Shown piece by piece: positions 44,377 through 53,400 of a stretch of 64,000 nt of DNA. Position 1 is the first letter of the stretch, and every line of letters starts with the position of its first letter. The notes beneath the pieces were generated by a model. That model saw nothing but the letters and a program-made list of their open reading frames with translations. It was not told where the DNA came from and did not search any database. The stretch is from Bacteroidales bacterium (GTDB taxonomy: Bacteria > Bacteroidota > Bacteroidia > Bacteroidales > Tenuifilaceae). A program made the position numbers and the translations under genes. The stretch covers positions 124,001 through 188,000 of the forward strand of contig JABFRB010000001.1 of assembly GCA_013141385.1 (NCBI GenBank). The letters are read 5' to 3'.

Positions 44377-45594
44377 TTAACATACCAGTTCGGAACACCT
44401 AGTAGGTTGGTTAACAAATGTTTCTTTCTTTAGTTTTAAATGATAGATGTAAAACGTTTCGCCAAGGTTTTGGCATTCATCCATTTTATACGCAATGCTC
44501 GATTCGTATGGGCTTAGCTGGATTAAGAATTCGAGATATTGGATGTCGCCAGATGAGCCGAAGGTAAATATTAGCTCCCCGTTTTCCATTAGGTGATTTG
44601 AAGAGTTTAGGATAAACTCTTTGAGGGTGTTGGTTGGTAAACAAACGCTATCGTAGTAGTCCGATTTTTTAACCGATTTGCAGTACTTAGGATCGGAAAA
44701 TGGGGGGTTGCCTATAATGTATCGGAATTTTTCGTTGGGCTTTAATGGGGTATATAAATCACCAGTTCTAAAGTCGATATTATTAATGTTGTTATTTACT
44801 GCGTTAGCTTGAGCGGCCTCAATGGCTGCTGGGGATATGTCGATTCCTACAACATTTGAAACTCCTTTTTTTGCCAGATATAGGGCGTAAACCCCACATC
44901 CGGTGAATAGATCGAGTACTGGGCCTTCTTCTATTTTATCTTTTACTATTTTATTAAAGAATGTTTTTGTAACATGTCCAAGGCTTGGGTTAAAAATACC
45001 TTTGCTAACGGTTAGGGATAGGTAACCAAAATAGTCTATGTTATAGTGTTCTGGATTATTTAGCGTTTTGACAAATGTTTTGATGGTTTTTTTATGTTGT
45101 AGTTTATTAAAGTTTATTTGCCTTTCAACGGGGAAAGAGTTTTGAGTCTTTTTTTGTTCCCAAACCCAATGTTCATCATGAATATTTGAGTTATTATTTG
45201 TGCTCATCCAGTAACCTTCAAATTTTCCCAAAGCAGCAATATATTTTGCTATGAAATGACCTTCGGAGGGTATTGATATATTTTTCCATATTCCAGTATA
45301 TATATTATTTTGCTTTTCATTGCCGTATATGGTGTATATTCTATTTTTATCATTTGAATGAAATACACGACCTTTTATGTGCGTTCCTTTTATTTCCAGA
45401 AAGAGTATATCAACAATTTGTTTTTTCTGAGATGTTATTTCATCCTCATATTCACATGCTGATAGGTAATACCCACTATTCTTTTTTCTTTTAGCAAAAG
45501 GCCAATTAAGCCAATCGTAAATTATTGCACCCCAAATTAAACTTATAAAAGCAATTAAGGTTGTTGTAAGATAAATGGTTACAAATGCGCTCAT
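44377..45594 (-). CDS. Membrane-anchored methyltransferase (small-methylase type)
   Basis: A 405-residue protein. One N-terminal transmembrane helix (about 4-27) precedes a beta-rich domain (40-165) of a kind seen in unknown membrane proteins (GKFEGYWMS, HWVWEQKK). A class I methyltransferase domain (about 215-390) has VLDLFTGCGVYALYLAKKG and the catalytic GNPPFSDP. NPPF enzymes methylate glutamine, adenine or guanine; the substrate here is unknown. The anchor makes a soluble ribosomal target less obvious. It is a single gene. Confidence 0.7.
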   Translation of the reverse strand: MSAFVTIYLTTTLIAFISLIWGAIIYDWLNWPFAKRKKNSGYYLSACEYEDEITSQKKQIVDILFLEIKGTHIKGRVFHSNDKNRIYTIYGNEKQNNIYTGIWKNISIPSEGHFIAKYIAALGKFEGYWMSTNNNSNIHDEHWVWEQKKTQNSFPVERQINFNKLQHKKTIKTFVKTLNNPEHYNIDYFGYLSLTVSKGIFNPSLGHVTKTFFNKIVKDKIEEGPVLDLFTGCGVYALYLAKKGVSNVVGIDISPAAIEAAQANAVNNNINNIDFRTGDLYTPLKPNEKFRYIIGNPPFSDPKYCKSVKKSDYYDSVCLPTNTLKEFILNSSNHLMENGELIFTFGSSGDIQYLEFLIQLSPYESSIAYKMDECQNLGETFYIYHLKLKKETFVNQPTRCSELVC

Positions 45595-46276
45595 AATTGT
45601 TTAGCTTTAAAAATTGTACTTATTATGATTTATGTGGTTATAGTTTTTGTAATTATTAAAGTATATGTTAATTTATAATTATATAATGTTGTGTATGAAG
45701 ATTATTATCTAAATACTATGAATTTATGAACATTATATATAAAATATAATTTATTTCCCAAATATATGATTTCTTTTAAAGCAGTAAAAGATATTTTTAA
45801 TTTAATTATGCTCTTTTTTAAACTTTAATTTCAATGTAAAACGACAAAAATATTTACGCATGTTACGATACATACCATGCTGAAAATGAGATATACATAG
45901 GATGATTTATAAAAGAGTTATATGACTGTCTAGAATAATGCTTAGCGAAGAATAAATAACCCAAATATCTGTTTATTAAATTTCTAACAAGATTATTGTG
46001 TTGAACTCACGCTAATTAATCAGTATAGTTCCTTTCTATTATCCAATTTTCCATTCACTCAATTTTTCAGTTCGCTAACTAGGTTTTTAATGCAGCCTAC
46101 TCATTTAATTATGAAATAGTGTAAAGGGTCGACATTTTTGCTCCATAAATTAATTGAGCATGGATTACTCAGAGCAAAATATAAATATCAAACGTTCCAA
46201 AAAATATCATCACCTGAGCTTAGCCATTCGCCTATTAAGCATTCGACTCTTATTGTTAAACCTAAAATAGATTAGT
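45595..46276. other. Long AT-rich intergenic region
   Basis: No gene is present. It holds a MITE terminal motif (TTGAACTCACG, about 46005-46015) and the 78-bp repeat at 46043-46119. The ATG at 46277 follows a run of stop codons in all forward frames. Confidence 0.55.
46043..46119 (+). repeat. 78-bp upstream repeat, copy 1
   Basis: This block (containing CCATTCACTCAATTT, GCTAACT and TTTTTAATGCAGCC) matches 55620-55697 with about ten differences. Both copies lie 140-160 bp upstream of a forward gene (46277 and 55841), which suggests a shared control region. Confidence 0.8.
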
Positions 46277-49200
46277 ATGAAATCAAGTCAACAGAACCGT
46301 ACTCAGAAACGGCACAAAAAAACTCCTAAAAAACAAGCGAAGTATTCACGTCCTGAAGTCTACGATTTTAAAATAAATCGGATGAAGATTTACGGGAACT
46401 CTCAGGATCCGATTCCCGAACGCATCACTTTTGTCCATTTTGCAGGGAATGATTTCTCGAACAATCTTTTATTTATCGATCGCATGCCTATCCCAGACGA
46501 AGCATGGAGCTATGATAAGCACGACCGTATCTTGCGCTGGAAAGGGTTGTTCGGCGGAGGACAATTACACATATTCCGAGGTAAACCCGGAGCAATCGGC
46601 AACATCGGCTCTCCAACCAAACCAGTTGCTGTTACTGGGGGATCAAGGGCTCAGTTTCTATGCTCGGTTGCCCTCGATTGCGGGGCAGAGTACATATACT
46701 CGGGTGGAGTAGCAACGGGTCTTGCATGGGATACAAACTCCCCAGAATGGGTAAATGCCGAATGGGTAAAAGATCGTCTACTACTTACCTATACTGTAAC
46801 TCAAAGCGATCCAATGCTGCCTCCTTCGTTTACGTTTGAATTCGATGATCAAGAAACTGGTGCAAAGGCATGGGATCCATCCGAAGGGAGTTTTAATGCT
46901 TCTCTTGCCCTCGGCGAGCAGGATGATCTTATGGTGTGGGATCTGGTTTTCAAATCCGCAGCAATTCCGATGCCCGATAAAGGACTGCATAAGCCAACAG
47001 GACCTGATTCGGTTTACCCGTATTGGTTGCAGGCAGTAGAAGATAGCGCGGCATATTCCATAAACGGAGTTATGGAAATCGATGACCCTGCTCCCAATGG
47101 TACATTGGTTGGAATAGATGGTTTGCGTGCTATGTCTCAGGCTACTGGTTATTATAGGGCTTCCGCTCAATCTGCTCCTTTTGGAATATTTGATGGGCAG
47201 ATGGTAATAAACGGGAACCGTGTGGCTAACTCATTTATGCATGGTAAGAAACTATGCTGGGATAAACTCGACCCTGCACATCAGGAAAAAACGGGATTGC
47301 CTGCAAAAGGGTGCTTAGTGTTTAGGAGAGATGGTAACGTTGCTGTAGACAGTAAAAATAAACTTAGAATAAACCGTCTATCAGCCCACTCATCAATAGA
47401 AGCGATTAGCACTAACCGTGAATTGCATGAGGATATCTACACAAAATCAGAATCTTTGTCTCAATATCTGGCTACAAACTCCCTGAGCATAACCACGCTT
47501 ACAAGCATGACTCCATACCGGAAAGATTCGGAAGGGAATTGGGAAGATGTTGTACAAGCCAGTGTAATGAAGGATTTTTACACAATCATGAGTAGTTTGA
47601 TTCCTGATGACCAGTGGGATCTTGTTTTCCCTAATACTCCAAAGCCGGTTTTAACCAATGAACTTTCAGAGGTAGCAAACTCACCCGTTCCCGGAGTTGA
47701 TGATCCAACGGCATGGTATCAATCGCTTGGAACGGCAGTTCTTACTCAGCAAATTGCCAGTGGTACTGATAAAAACTGCCAAAAACTCAATGGCCCAAGG
47801 GCAGTTGCGTGGCTGAAACAGGAGGTAGCAAATTCACCTGTTTACCATACGCATGGGCAGGAACTATTCCAGTATGAATGGGGCGAACTGTACTCAGAAA
47901 CAAATGATTTCTTGAACGACCAAATCATAAACGCAGCTAGCTATCGGCCTCAGATTAACGACAAAAGGAACGATGCAATTGAGGATATCAATGAAAACGT
48001 TATAGCTGATAATAATTCGCCACAGGATCTAAAGCAAGGTTTGATTGATGAGGTAAACGATGCCGCCGATTATGCGCTAAACAACAACCTCTATTGGGCG
48101 TTTGCATTTTATGTATACAATACCTCACCAGCTATTCTGGCTAATATCGCTATTCAGCTCAATATTACTACAGGTTCAACGGATGGAACGGCATTGTCAA
48201 GGCTTTTGCAAACTAATATTACTTTGCTTACAGCCCTTGATCCTTCGGGATTTTTTGCAAGACAATATAATAGCACGTTAAATACATTCCTTGCTACAAA
48301 TATTCTTCCGAGTATGTACGGGTTTACTGGCGATGCCGAAAACTTCGATATTATCTATGACTATTTCAAGGTTTTTGTTGATAATAACCTTGACAACGCT
48401 GATGAAGCCATAGCCAAAGCTGCCGCTGAAATAAACCAGATGATGCAGGATGAGGAATTCGAAGAAATGCTTCAAGCCTCAATTGAAACAATTGATGCAA
48501 TTGCCGCTACAATCCAAGAAACAATGTCGCTGCCATACGTATCGGAAAAATTCTTTACTTGGTTTGAAACAAGCTATCCTAAGTTTTATAAAACAGGAAA
48601 GGTTTTTTCGGGGCTTTTCATAAGCGCATTAGGCGGTCTTGCGATGTTCAACCTAATTAAATCCTATAAGAATTGGGATGATCTTTCAGATGAGGAGAAG
48701 TCTGAAATAGTCTATGCAACGGTTCAATTGGGGCTACAAGTAGTTTCCGCCATAGTAAAAAGGAGTGTCCGTATCTGTTCTATTTTCACAATCGACGGTA
48801 TGACGGCTATGCAAAGGATTGGAGCAATTTCCAAGATAGCTTTCAAGGGCGAAACCGAAGTGTTGAACGAAGGTCTTATGAATATTTCCAACAGCACTGC
48901 TCGTTGGCTTGGAGATACTGCTGGAGCCACTGAAATGGGCGAAGAAATATCGCTATTGATGAATATTGGTGCAAACGATGTTAGGAGAGTGAGTTGGACC
49001 GAAAAGATTTTCGGGAAAAACTTGGATGAGTTTGTTTCTACCAGAATCGGACCTGTTCTGATACTTGCATCTATTGGGTTGAGCATCTACTTTGCCACTC
49101 AAGCCGATTCAGTAATATCCCTTTTCTCCGATATAGCCAATATTATTGCAGGTGCTTTGATGCTTTTTGCTATGGTTGGTCAGTGGGCTATTTCAGGCGG

Positions 49201-50248
49201 TATTATTGCTGCTGAAGGGATTATGTCCTACTTTATTGCGGCAGCGGGACCTTTAGCCATAATTGCGGCTTTGGCTGGTGTTGCTCTTATGATAGCAACA
49301 ATGTTTATTAAAAAACCAGATCCCGTTGAGGAGTTTGTGGATGAGTATGCTGACCCCGCAGGGTTTGCTGTGAAATCAAAATGCAGCGCCATTGATTATG
49401 CTTTTCACTATGCCAACCCGGATAAATCCAACCTGATGATGATGGGAATTAAAATTACCACATGTCTCAAAGAAGCACTCAGCCTATGCTGTAATCCCAG
49501 TGGAAGCATTGGAGGCAAAAGTGCTACTGACCTACCCGAGTGTGTATGGCAGGTTACCACAGATGGCCTTGGAATGAGCCAGATACAAACGGTTGCAATG
49601 CCTGAGGGTGACACTATGCCAGTTCCGCTATACCTAAGCTTTATGAGCGATAACTCAATCAGCTTTCAGGCTAAGATGTCAACATCCGATACACAATCAC
49701 AGGATGCACCTATCATTGTAAGCCAAACATGGTTATCCACACCCAAGGACGATGCAGACCTTACAAGCGATAAAAACTATCTTGCCTCTCTCAACATCAC
49801 TCTCCAGCCAGTTAAACCAGATGCAAACGGAGTTTACGATCCCAAAAACGCATTCGGATATATGAGTTTCAATGGCAATGGGGTACAATGGGTATCTAAA
49901 ACAACAGATAATAGCACTCTGTTTTGTCTCTCGATGTCTGGAATTGCCCCAAATTTTATGACTATGCACAGTGTAAACTTTATTACGGGAACAATTCCAT
50001 CTGCACAGGAGACTTATGGGCCTATGTTTGGAGTTATGCCAAGCACACCTATGACCTATGCCAACAGCGGCGATCCCCTTCCAGCGTTCCTAACCTTTTC
50101 AACCCAAACAGGGTGCTACACCCCAAATGGTCATGATAAGGCAACTCCCGAAGGGACAACTAAAAACACGATAAGTGCAAAGAATACACTAGGTAACGAA
50201 TCCGTTGATTTCAATATCGTAATTGCAAAAACTATTCAGCAGAGTTGA
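46277..50248 (+). CDS. Large protein of unknown family with buried hydrophobic helices
   Basis: A 1323-residue protein. It begins with a Lys/Arg-rich stretch (1-30) and has no signal peptide. Residues 35-330 are beta-rich, 400-780 are mainly helical. Hydrophobic segments occur at about 775-795, 928-945 and 955-1012 (ANIIAGALMLFAMVGQWAIS, then AAAGPLAIIAALAGVALMIA). The last 300 residues are again beta-rich. A soluble helical bundle hiding a long apolar hairpin is the plan of alpha-pore-forming toxins, but no sequence family is recognised. Codon use is richer in GC than its flanks. A MITE separates it from the 343-residue gene. Confidence 0.7.
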   Translation: MKSSQQNRTQKRHKKTPKKQAKYSRPEVYDFKINRMKIYGNSQDPIPERITFVHFAGNDFSNNLLFIDRMPIPDEAWSYDKHDRILRWKGLFGGGQLHIFRGKPGAIGNIGSPTKPVAVTGGSRAQFLCSVALDCGAEYIYSGGVATGLAWDTNSPEWVNAEWVKDRLLLTYTVTQSDPMLPPSFTFEFDDQETGAKAWDPSEGSFNASLALGEQDDLMVWDLVFKSAAIPMPDKGLHKPTGPDSVYPYWLQAVEDSAAYSINGVMEIDDPAPNGTLVGIDGLRAMSQATGYYRASAQSAPFGIFDGQMVINGNRVANSFMHGKKLCWDKLDPAHQEKTGLPAKGCLVFRRDGNVAVDSKNKLRINRLSAHSSIEAISTNRELHEDIYTKSESLSQYLATNSLSITTLTSMTPYRKDSEGNWEDVVQASVMKDFYTIMSSLIPDDQWDLVFPNTPKPVLTNELSEVANSPVPGVDDPTAWYQSLGTAVLTQQIASGTDKNCQKLNGPRAVAWLKQEVANSPVYHTHGQELFQYEWGELYSETNDFLNDQIINAASYRPQINDKRNDAIEDINENVIADNNSPQDLKQGLIDEVNDAADYALNNNLYWAFAFYVYNTSPAILANIAIQLNITTGSTDGTALSRLLQTNITLLTALDPSGFFARQYNSTLNTFLATNILPSMYGFTGDAENFDIIYDYFKVFVDNNLDNADEAIAKAAAEINQMMQDEEFEEMLQASIETIDAIAATIQETMSLPYVSEKFFTWFETSYPKFYKTGKVFSGLFISALGGLAMFNLIKSYKNWDDLSDEEKSEIVYATVQLGLQVVSAIVKRSVRICSIFTIDGMTAMQRIGAISKIAFKGETEVLNEGLMNISNSTARWLGDTAGATEMGEEISLLMNIGANDVRRVSWTEKIFGKNLDEFVSTRIGPVLILASIGLSIYFATQADSVISLFSDIANIIAGALMLFAMVGQWAISGGIIAAEGIMSYFIAAAGPLAIIAALAGVALMIATMFIKKPDPVEEFVDEYADPAGFAVKSKCSAIDYAFHYANPDKSNLMMMGIKITTCLKEALSLCCNPSGSIGGKSATDLPECVWQVTTDGLGMSQIQTVAMPEGDTMPVPLYLSFMSDNSISFQAKMSTSDTQSQDAPIIVSQTWLSTPKDDADLTSDKNYLASLNITLQPVKPDANGVYDPKNAFGYMSFNGNGVQWVSKTTDNSTLFCLSMSGIAPNFMTMHSVNFITGTIPSAQETYGPMFGVMPSTPMTYANSGDPLPAFLTFSTQTGCYTPNGHDKATPEGTTKNTISAKNTLGNESVDFNIVIAKTIQQS

Positions 50249-50303
50249 TGATATATGTTTCCCCGGTAAATGCACATGCTTCTACCGGGGAAAATTCAAC
50301 TTT

Positions 50304-50520
50304 ATTAATTCACGTTAGTTCGATGTAAGATGTTATTGGCTACGCCGAATTAGCTGCGCTGAGCTCACTACGTTCGGTTCGCAAGCTCGGTTCTGAGCAA
50401 AGCGAAGGATCTAACGGTCTATAAAGCAGATACTTCACTTCGTTCAGCATGACAAAGCAATAATCTAATACTATGTTTAGGATCAATATGTTATACTTAT
50501 ATCGAACTCACATTAATTCA
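50304..50520. mobile_element. MITE-like element with 9-bp flanking direct repeats
   Basis: ATTAATTCA flanks both sides (50304-50312 and 50512-50520). The ends are CGTTAGTTCGATGTAAG and, inward on the minus strand, GTGAGTTCGATATAAG. The 199-bp body has no gene. Its right two-thirds match 38242-38380 in inverted orientation. Confidence 0.7.
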
Positions 50521-50543
50521 TAAATTACTTAGAAGATAAACTT

Positions 50544-51575
50544 ATGACAACGTACCAACAATATCAAGCTAATTTTGCCCAAAGCCTTAAAAATTCAGTA
50601 AAGAACTCAAATGTTGAGGCAAAGGATAAATCAATACCCGATAAGGTTATCAACGAGCTAGTGGCGTTGATAGATTCCTTACCTTACTATGGAAACCCGG
50701 ACTGGAAAACGGCTCATCGAGCACCACTTGTAAATTTCTTTGAATACTACCTTCCCGATAAGTCAGTTGCCGCACCTTCACCCGACAAGGGTTTTGGGTA
50801 TGTTACCACCTACCAGTACCAAGGAAAGTACAAAAAATACAGGGATGTTTTTTATGGCAGTATTTCGCTAATCAGTATGGCATTGAGCCTTAAGCAGTGG
50901 TTTGGAACAACTAATCCGCAATTTGTAACAGAGAATTGGAACAAATATGCCGTGGCTCTTCTCACAGATGCAATTCGGAATACACCTAAGGTAGATGTAG
51001 ATATTAATAATTCTAAAGTAACAACAGACCTTTCCAATTACAATAATTTGCTTATGCCATCCTTATCAGCAAGTTTTCTTGTTGTTTTTGAATCGGGCTA
51101 CTCACCAACTAGCAACGCGCTTAATGCAATAATCGCGGCTAATGACCTTGCAGCCGCATGCACAGCACTAAACAAAGCAATTCTCGAAGGTGAGTTTACT
51201 GCAAACATCAATCAGGCATTATCTATAGGTGGAGATAGTGCTACAGCCGCCACATGGTTTCTTTTCAACCTATGGATAACGCTAACCGCATTGGGCTATA
51301 GCGATGTTAATGCAGCAATCAACAGTTATATGTCTGCAGGCCTTAATGTACCATTAGAGGTAAGCCCAACTAAGTGGTGGACTGGAAGCTATAGGAGTTG
51401 GTATGCATCCCTTTCAGGTTCGGATATCAAAGCCAATAATATAACTGCTGGAATGCCTGTGGAATCGGTTACCTGCTACATGATGTCGCCTTGGCCAGAT
51501 TCATCGAGCTATGATATCCCTAACGGCTATAGCATAAGCTTTTGCGAAGACGGTGATTTAAGTTATTATAATTAA
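50544..51575 (+). CDS. Hypothetical protein, partner of the 1323-residue protein
   Basis: A 343-residue protein without signal peptide. Residues 1-150 are helical with many aromatic residues (YQQYQANFAQSLKNS, FFEYYLPDK). The middle has a weakly apolar region (ATAATWFLFNLWITLTALGY, near 235-254). The C-terminal part is beta-like and rich in Ser and Tyr. No family is recognised. It resembles the large upstream protein in composition and in Asn/Ser-rich style, and may be a second component of the same complex. A terminator follows. Confidence 0.65.
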   Translation: MTTYQQYQANFAQSLKNSVKNSNVEAKDKSIPDKVINELVALIDSLPYYGNPDWKTAHRAPLVNFFEYYLPDKSVAAPSPDKGFGYVTTYQYQGKYKKYRDVFYGSISLISMALSLKQWFGTTNPQFVTENWNKYAVALLTDAIRNTPKVDVDINNSKVTTDLSNYNNLLMPSLSASFLVVFESGYSPTSNALNAIIAANDLAAACTALNKAILEGEFTANINQALSIGGDSATAATWFLFNLWITLTALGYSDVNAAINSYMSAGLNVPLEVSPTKWWTGSYRSWYASLSGSDIKANNITAGMPVESVTCYMMSPWPDSSSYDIPNGYSISFCEDGDLSYYN

Positions 51576-51659
51576 CGTGAGTAAATGAATTTATACCGTA
51601 GATCGTGGTATGAATAACCGATGAATATAGTATTTCACAAATGGAAGAGTAACTTGGAA

Positions 51660-51690
51660 GTAAGGGGGTGAAGTTCCCCCTTATTTACTT
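51660..51690 (+). terminator. Terminator after the 343-residue gene
   Basis: GTAAGGGGG pairs with CCCCCTTAT around TGAAGTT, 85 bp past the stop, with T-rich sequence after it. Confidence 0.7.
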
Positions 51691-51708
51691 GATTTTTTAT
51701 ACTACCAC

Positions 51709-51744
51709 AAAAACGAAGATTGGAATTACTTTCTAATCTTCGTT
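51709..51744 (-). terminator. Terminator after yoeB
   Basis: AAACGAAGATT pairs with AATCTTCGTTT. On the minus strand it is followed by T residues, 39 bp past the yoeB stop. Confidence 0.75.
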
Positions 51745-51782
51745 TCAACCCAGTTTGAATTTAGCAGCTATGCTTAGTATTT

Positions 51783-52046
51783 TTATTTATTGTAATGGTA
51801 TCTACAGCTATAAATTAAAATTTCTTGATCAATGACTTGGTATACTAGTCGATGTTCTCGGTCGATATGTCTTGACCAAAAACCTGCCAAATCATACTTT
51901 AAAGGTTCTGGCTTCCCTATACCTTCATTAGGGTGTCTTTGAATGTCTTTGATTAGCTCATTTATCTTTTTGAGCATTTGTTTGTCCTCGCTTTGCCATG
52001 ATGTATATTCCTCCCAAGCGTTCTTAGAAAATACAATTCGCATCAT
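51783..52046 (-). CDS. yoeB: YoeB/Txe family mRNA-cleaving toxin
   Basis: An 87-residue RelE-fold toxin that cuts mRNA on the ribosome. The start MRIVFSKNAWEEYTSWQ, the core GFWSRHIDREHRLVYQV and the end SCRYHYNK carry the catalytic Glu, Arg and His residues. Length is standard. ATG overlaps the antitoxin stop (ATGA). The second Met, one codon later, is equally possible. Confidence 0.92.
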   Translation of the reverse strand: MMRIVFSKNAWEEYTSWQSEDKQMLKKINELIKDIQRHPNEGIGKPEPLKYDLAGFWSRHIDREHRLVYQVIDQEILIYSCRYHYNK

Positions 52047-52297
52047 TCTTTAATGAGTTTTTCTCGAACTATTTTTCCATTTTTCATTTGTTTTATTGAA
52101 TCATAAAGCCTATCCGCATTTGCTTTTGAACTCAACAAATGAAGTGTTTCCATGATGGAGTTGTATTCATCCAACGACATCATAACCGCACCTTTTCCTG
52201 TTCCCCTCTTGATAATGAGTGTTTCATTATTATTCTCCACATTGTCCAGAAATTTCTTGAGATCTGTTCTGAACTCTGTAAAATTAGCTGCCATCAT
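52043..52297 (-). CDS. yefM: YefM/Phd family antitoxin
   Basis: An 84-residue antitoxin with an N-terminal DNA-binding Phd fold (NFTEFRTDLKKFLDNV, GKGAVMMSLDEYNSIMETLHLL) and an acidic/basic C-terminal toxin-binding tail. It neutralises YoeB and should autorepress the operon. An ATG at 52295-52297 is used; the next codon is also ATG. Overlap with yoeB is 4 bp. The pair sits beside attC-like site A, a common location for toxin-antitoxin cassettes. Confidence 0.9.
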   Translation of the reverse strand: MMAANFTEFRTDLKKFLDNVENNNETLIIKRGTGKGAVMMSLDEYNSIMETLHLLSSKANADRLYDSIKQMKNGKIVREKLIKE

Positions 52298-52390
52298 AAT
52301 CAATCGTCTTTAAGTTATTCATTAAGTACAAATATAAGTACTTAAATAGTAACCTACAAAAAAATCTAATGTTTTTTTTAAAAAAGAGAT

Positions 52391-52524
52391 GAAACGTTTC
52401 CACGCTAAGTTTCGGTTGGGAGCAAAGAACCGCTTCTTTGTCCCTCGATAAAAAGCAACCTAAGATACTAAAAACATTGATATCCGCATATCTGCCCAAC
52501 TGAAATTTAGCGTGTGTTACCGCC
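52391..52524 (-). other. attC-like recombination site A
   Basis: Arms CACGCTAAGTTTCGGTTGGG (52401-52420) and 52495-52514 pair at 18 of 20 positions, the other two being G-T wobbles. Outer boxes are AACGTT (52393-52398) and GTTACCGCC (52516-52524). The plan AAC-NNN-CGCTAA...TTAGCG-NNN-AACGTT on the minus strand is shared with site B and matches integron attC architecture. Confidence 0.65.
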
Positions 52525-52545
52525 AGTGTATTTATTTGGTAATCT

Positions 52546-53400
52546 TTATTCTATCAACTTTTTAACTAATATATCAACATCAGTATATGGATTCAATTCA
52601 TAGCATTTTTTACTTTTTAGATTTGGGTCATTCTTTATTTCTTCACGAAGCCATTTGGCGTTTTCAAATGCTCTCTTTAGGTTCTCTGGTTTTAATAAAA
52701 TATTCATCATGCTTAATAGGTCTTCACTGCTGTTACTTTTCTTGTAGTTTTTTAAAGGAGTATTAACTCTAATATAGCCTGATAAACAATCAAGACCTTT
52801 GCATCCATTTTCGGAATTACAATCTAAGGGAATTCCTTTATTATTCTTACATTCACTTGATTTAAAAGGGGACTTATTTTTCTCGAAGTGCAATAAAATC
52901 CAGTGCTCAAATGAACGACTTGTGAACCCGATTTGAACTTTTTTATTATTTACTAATTCATTTGCTTTTACATATGCCTCTTTATGATGAGAGTGACCAT
53001 TTTTGTCAAATACAGCCCAAAGCTCCTCATAAAGTTCTTGTTCTTTTTCTATAAGTTGAGCTTGTGCAACATACCTTAAAGGAACTGCCTTTATTGTTTG
53101 ATATTTTTCAAATCCAGATTCATCGCCATATAGATATTTACATAACTCCATTAGCACATTTTGCTCCCTAATTTTACGTTTATTGGGATTGATGAATGGC
53201 CGCTTTTTTCTTTTTCCTAATTCAGTGGAAGATGGAAGTGAAATGTCATTAGGAATTGTTTCATTGTCTGAAATATCTATTCTATCCCAAATACCTTTAC
53301 TATAAGAAATATTTAAGGCATTATATTGAAAGTAATCATGTTCTGTTTTGGTGCCTTCGCAAACAATGAGAATGCTCCTACCCAATTTCCTTTTTGCCAT
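52546..53400 (-). CDS. RloB-like TOPRIM nuclease-type protein
   Basis: A 284-residue RloB family protein. The TOPRIM glutamate is in ILIVCEGTKTEHDYF (10-24), an acidic residue in AVFDKNGH (about 129-136), and the family motif SFEHWILLHFEKN follows (about 163-175). RloB-type TOPRIM proteins pair with ABC/OLD-like ATPases in AbiL and PARIS-like phage defence. The gene overlaps its ATPase partner by 23 bp. Confidence 0.85.
   Translation of the reverse strand: MAKRKLGRSILIVCEGTKTEHDYFQYNALNISYSKGIWDRIDISDNETIPNDISLPSSTELGKRKKRPFINPNKRKIREQNVLMELCKYLYGDESGFEKYQTIKAVPLRYVAQAQLIEKEQELYEELWAVFDKNGHSHHKEAYVKANELVNNKKVQIGFTSRSFEHWILLHFEKNKSPFKSSECKNNKGIPLDCNSENGCKGLDCLSGYIRVNTPLKNYKKSNSSEDLLSMMNILLKPENLKRAFENAKWLREEIKNDPNLKSKKCYELNPYTDVDILVKKLIE

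Noticed and set aside
50304-50520. Autonomous insertion sequence
   Set aside because: The interval between the inverted ends is 199 bp and holds no transposase frame.
51783-52297. Novel toxin-antitoxin system
   Set aside because: Both proteins match the well-known YoeB and YefM families.
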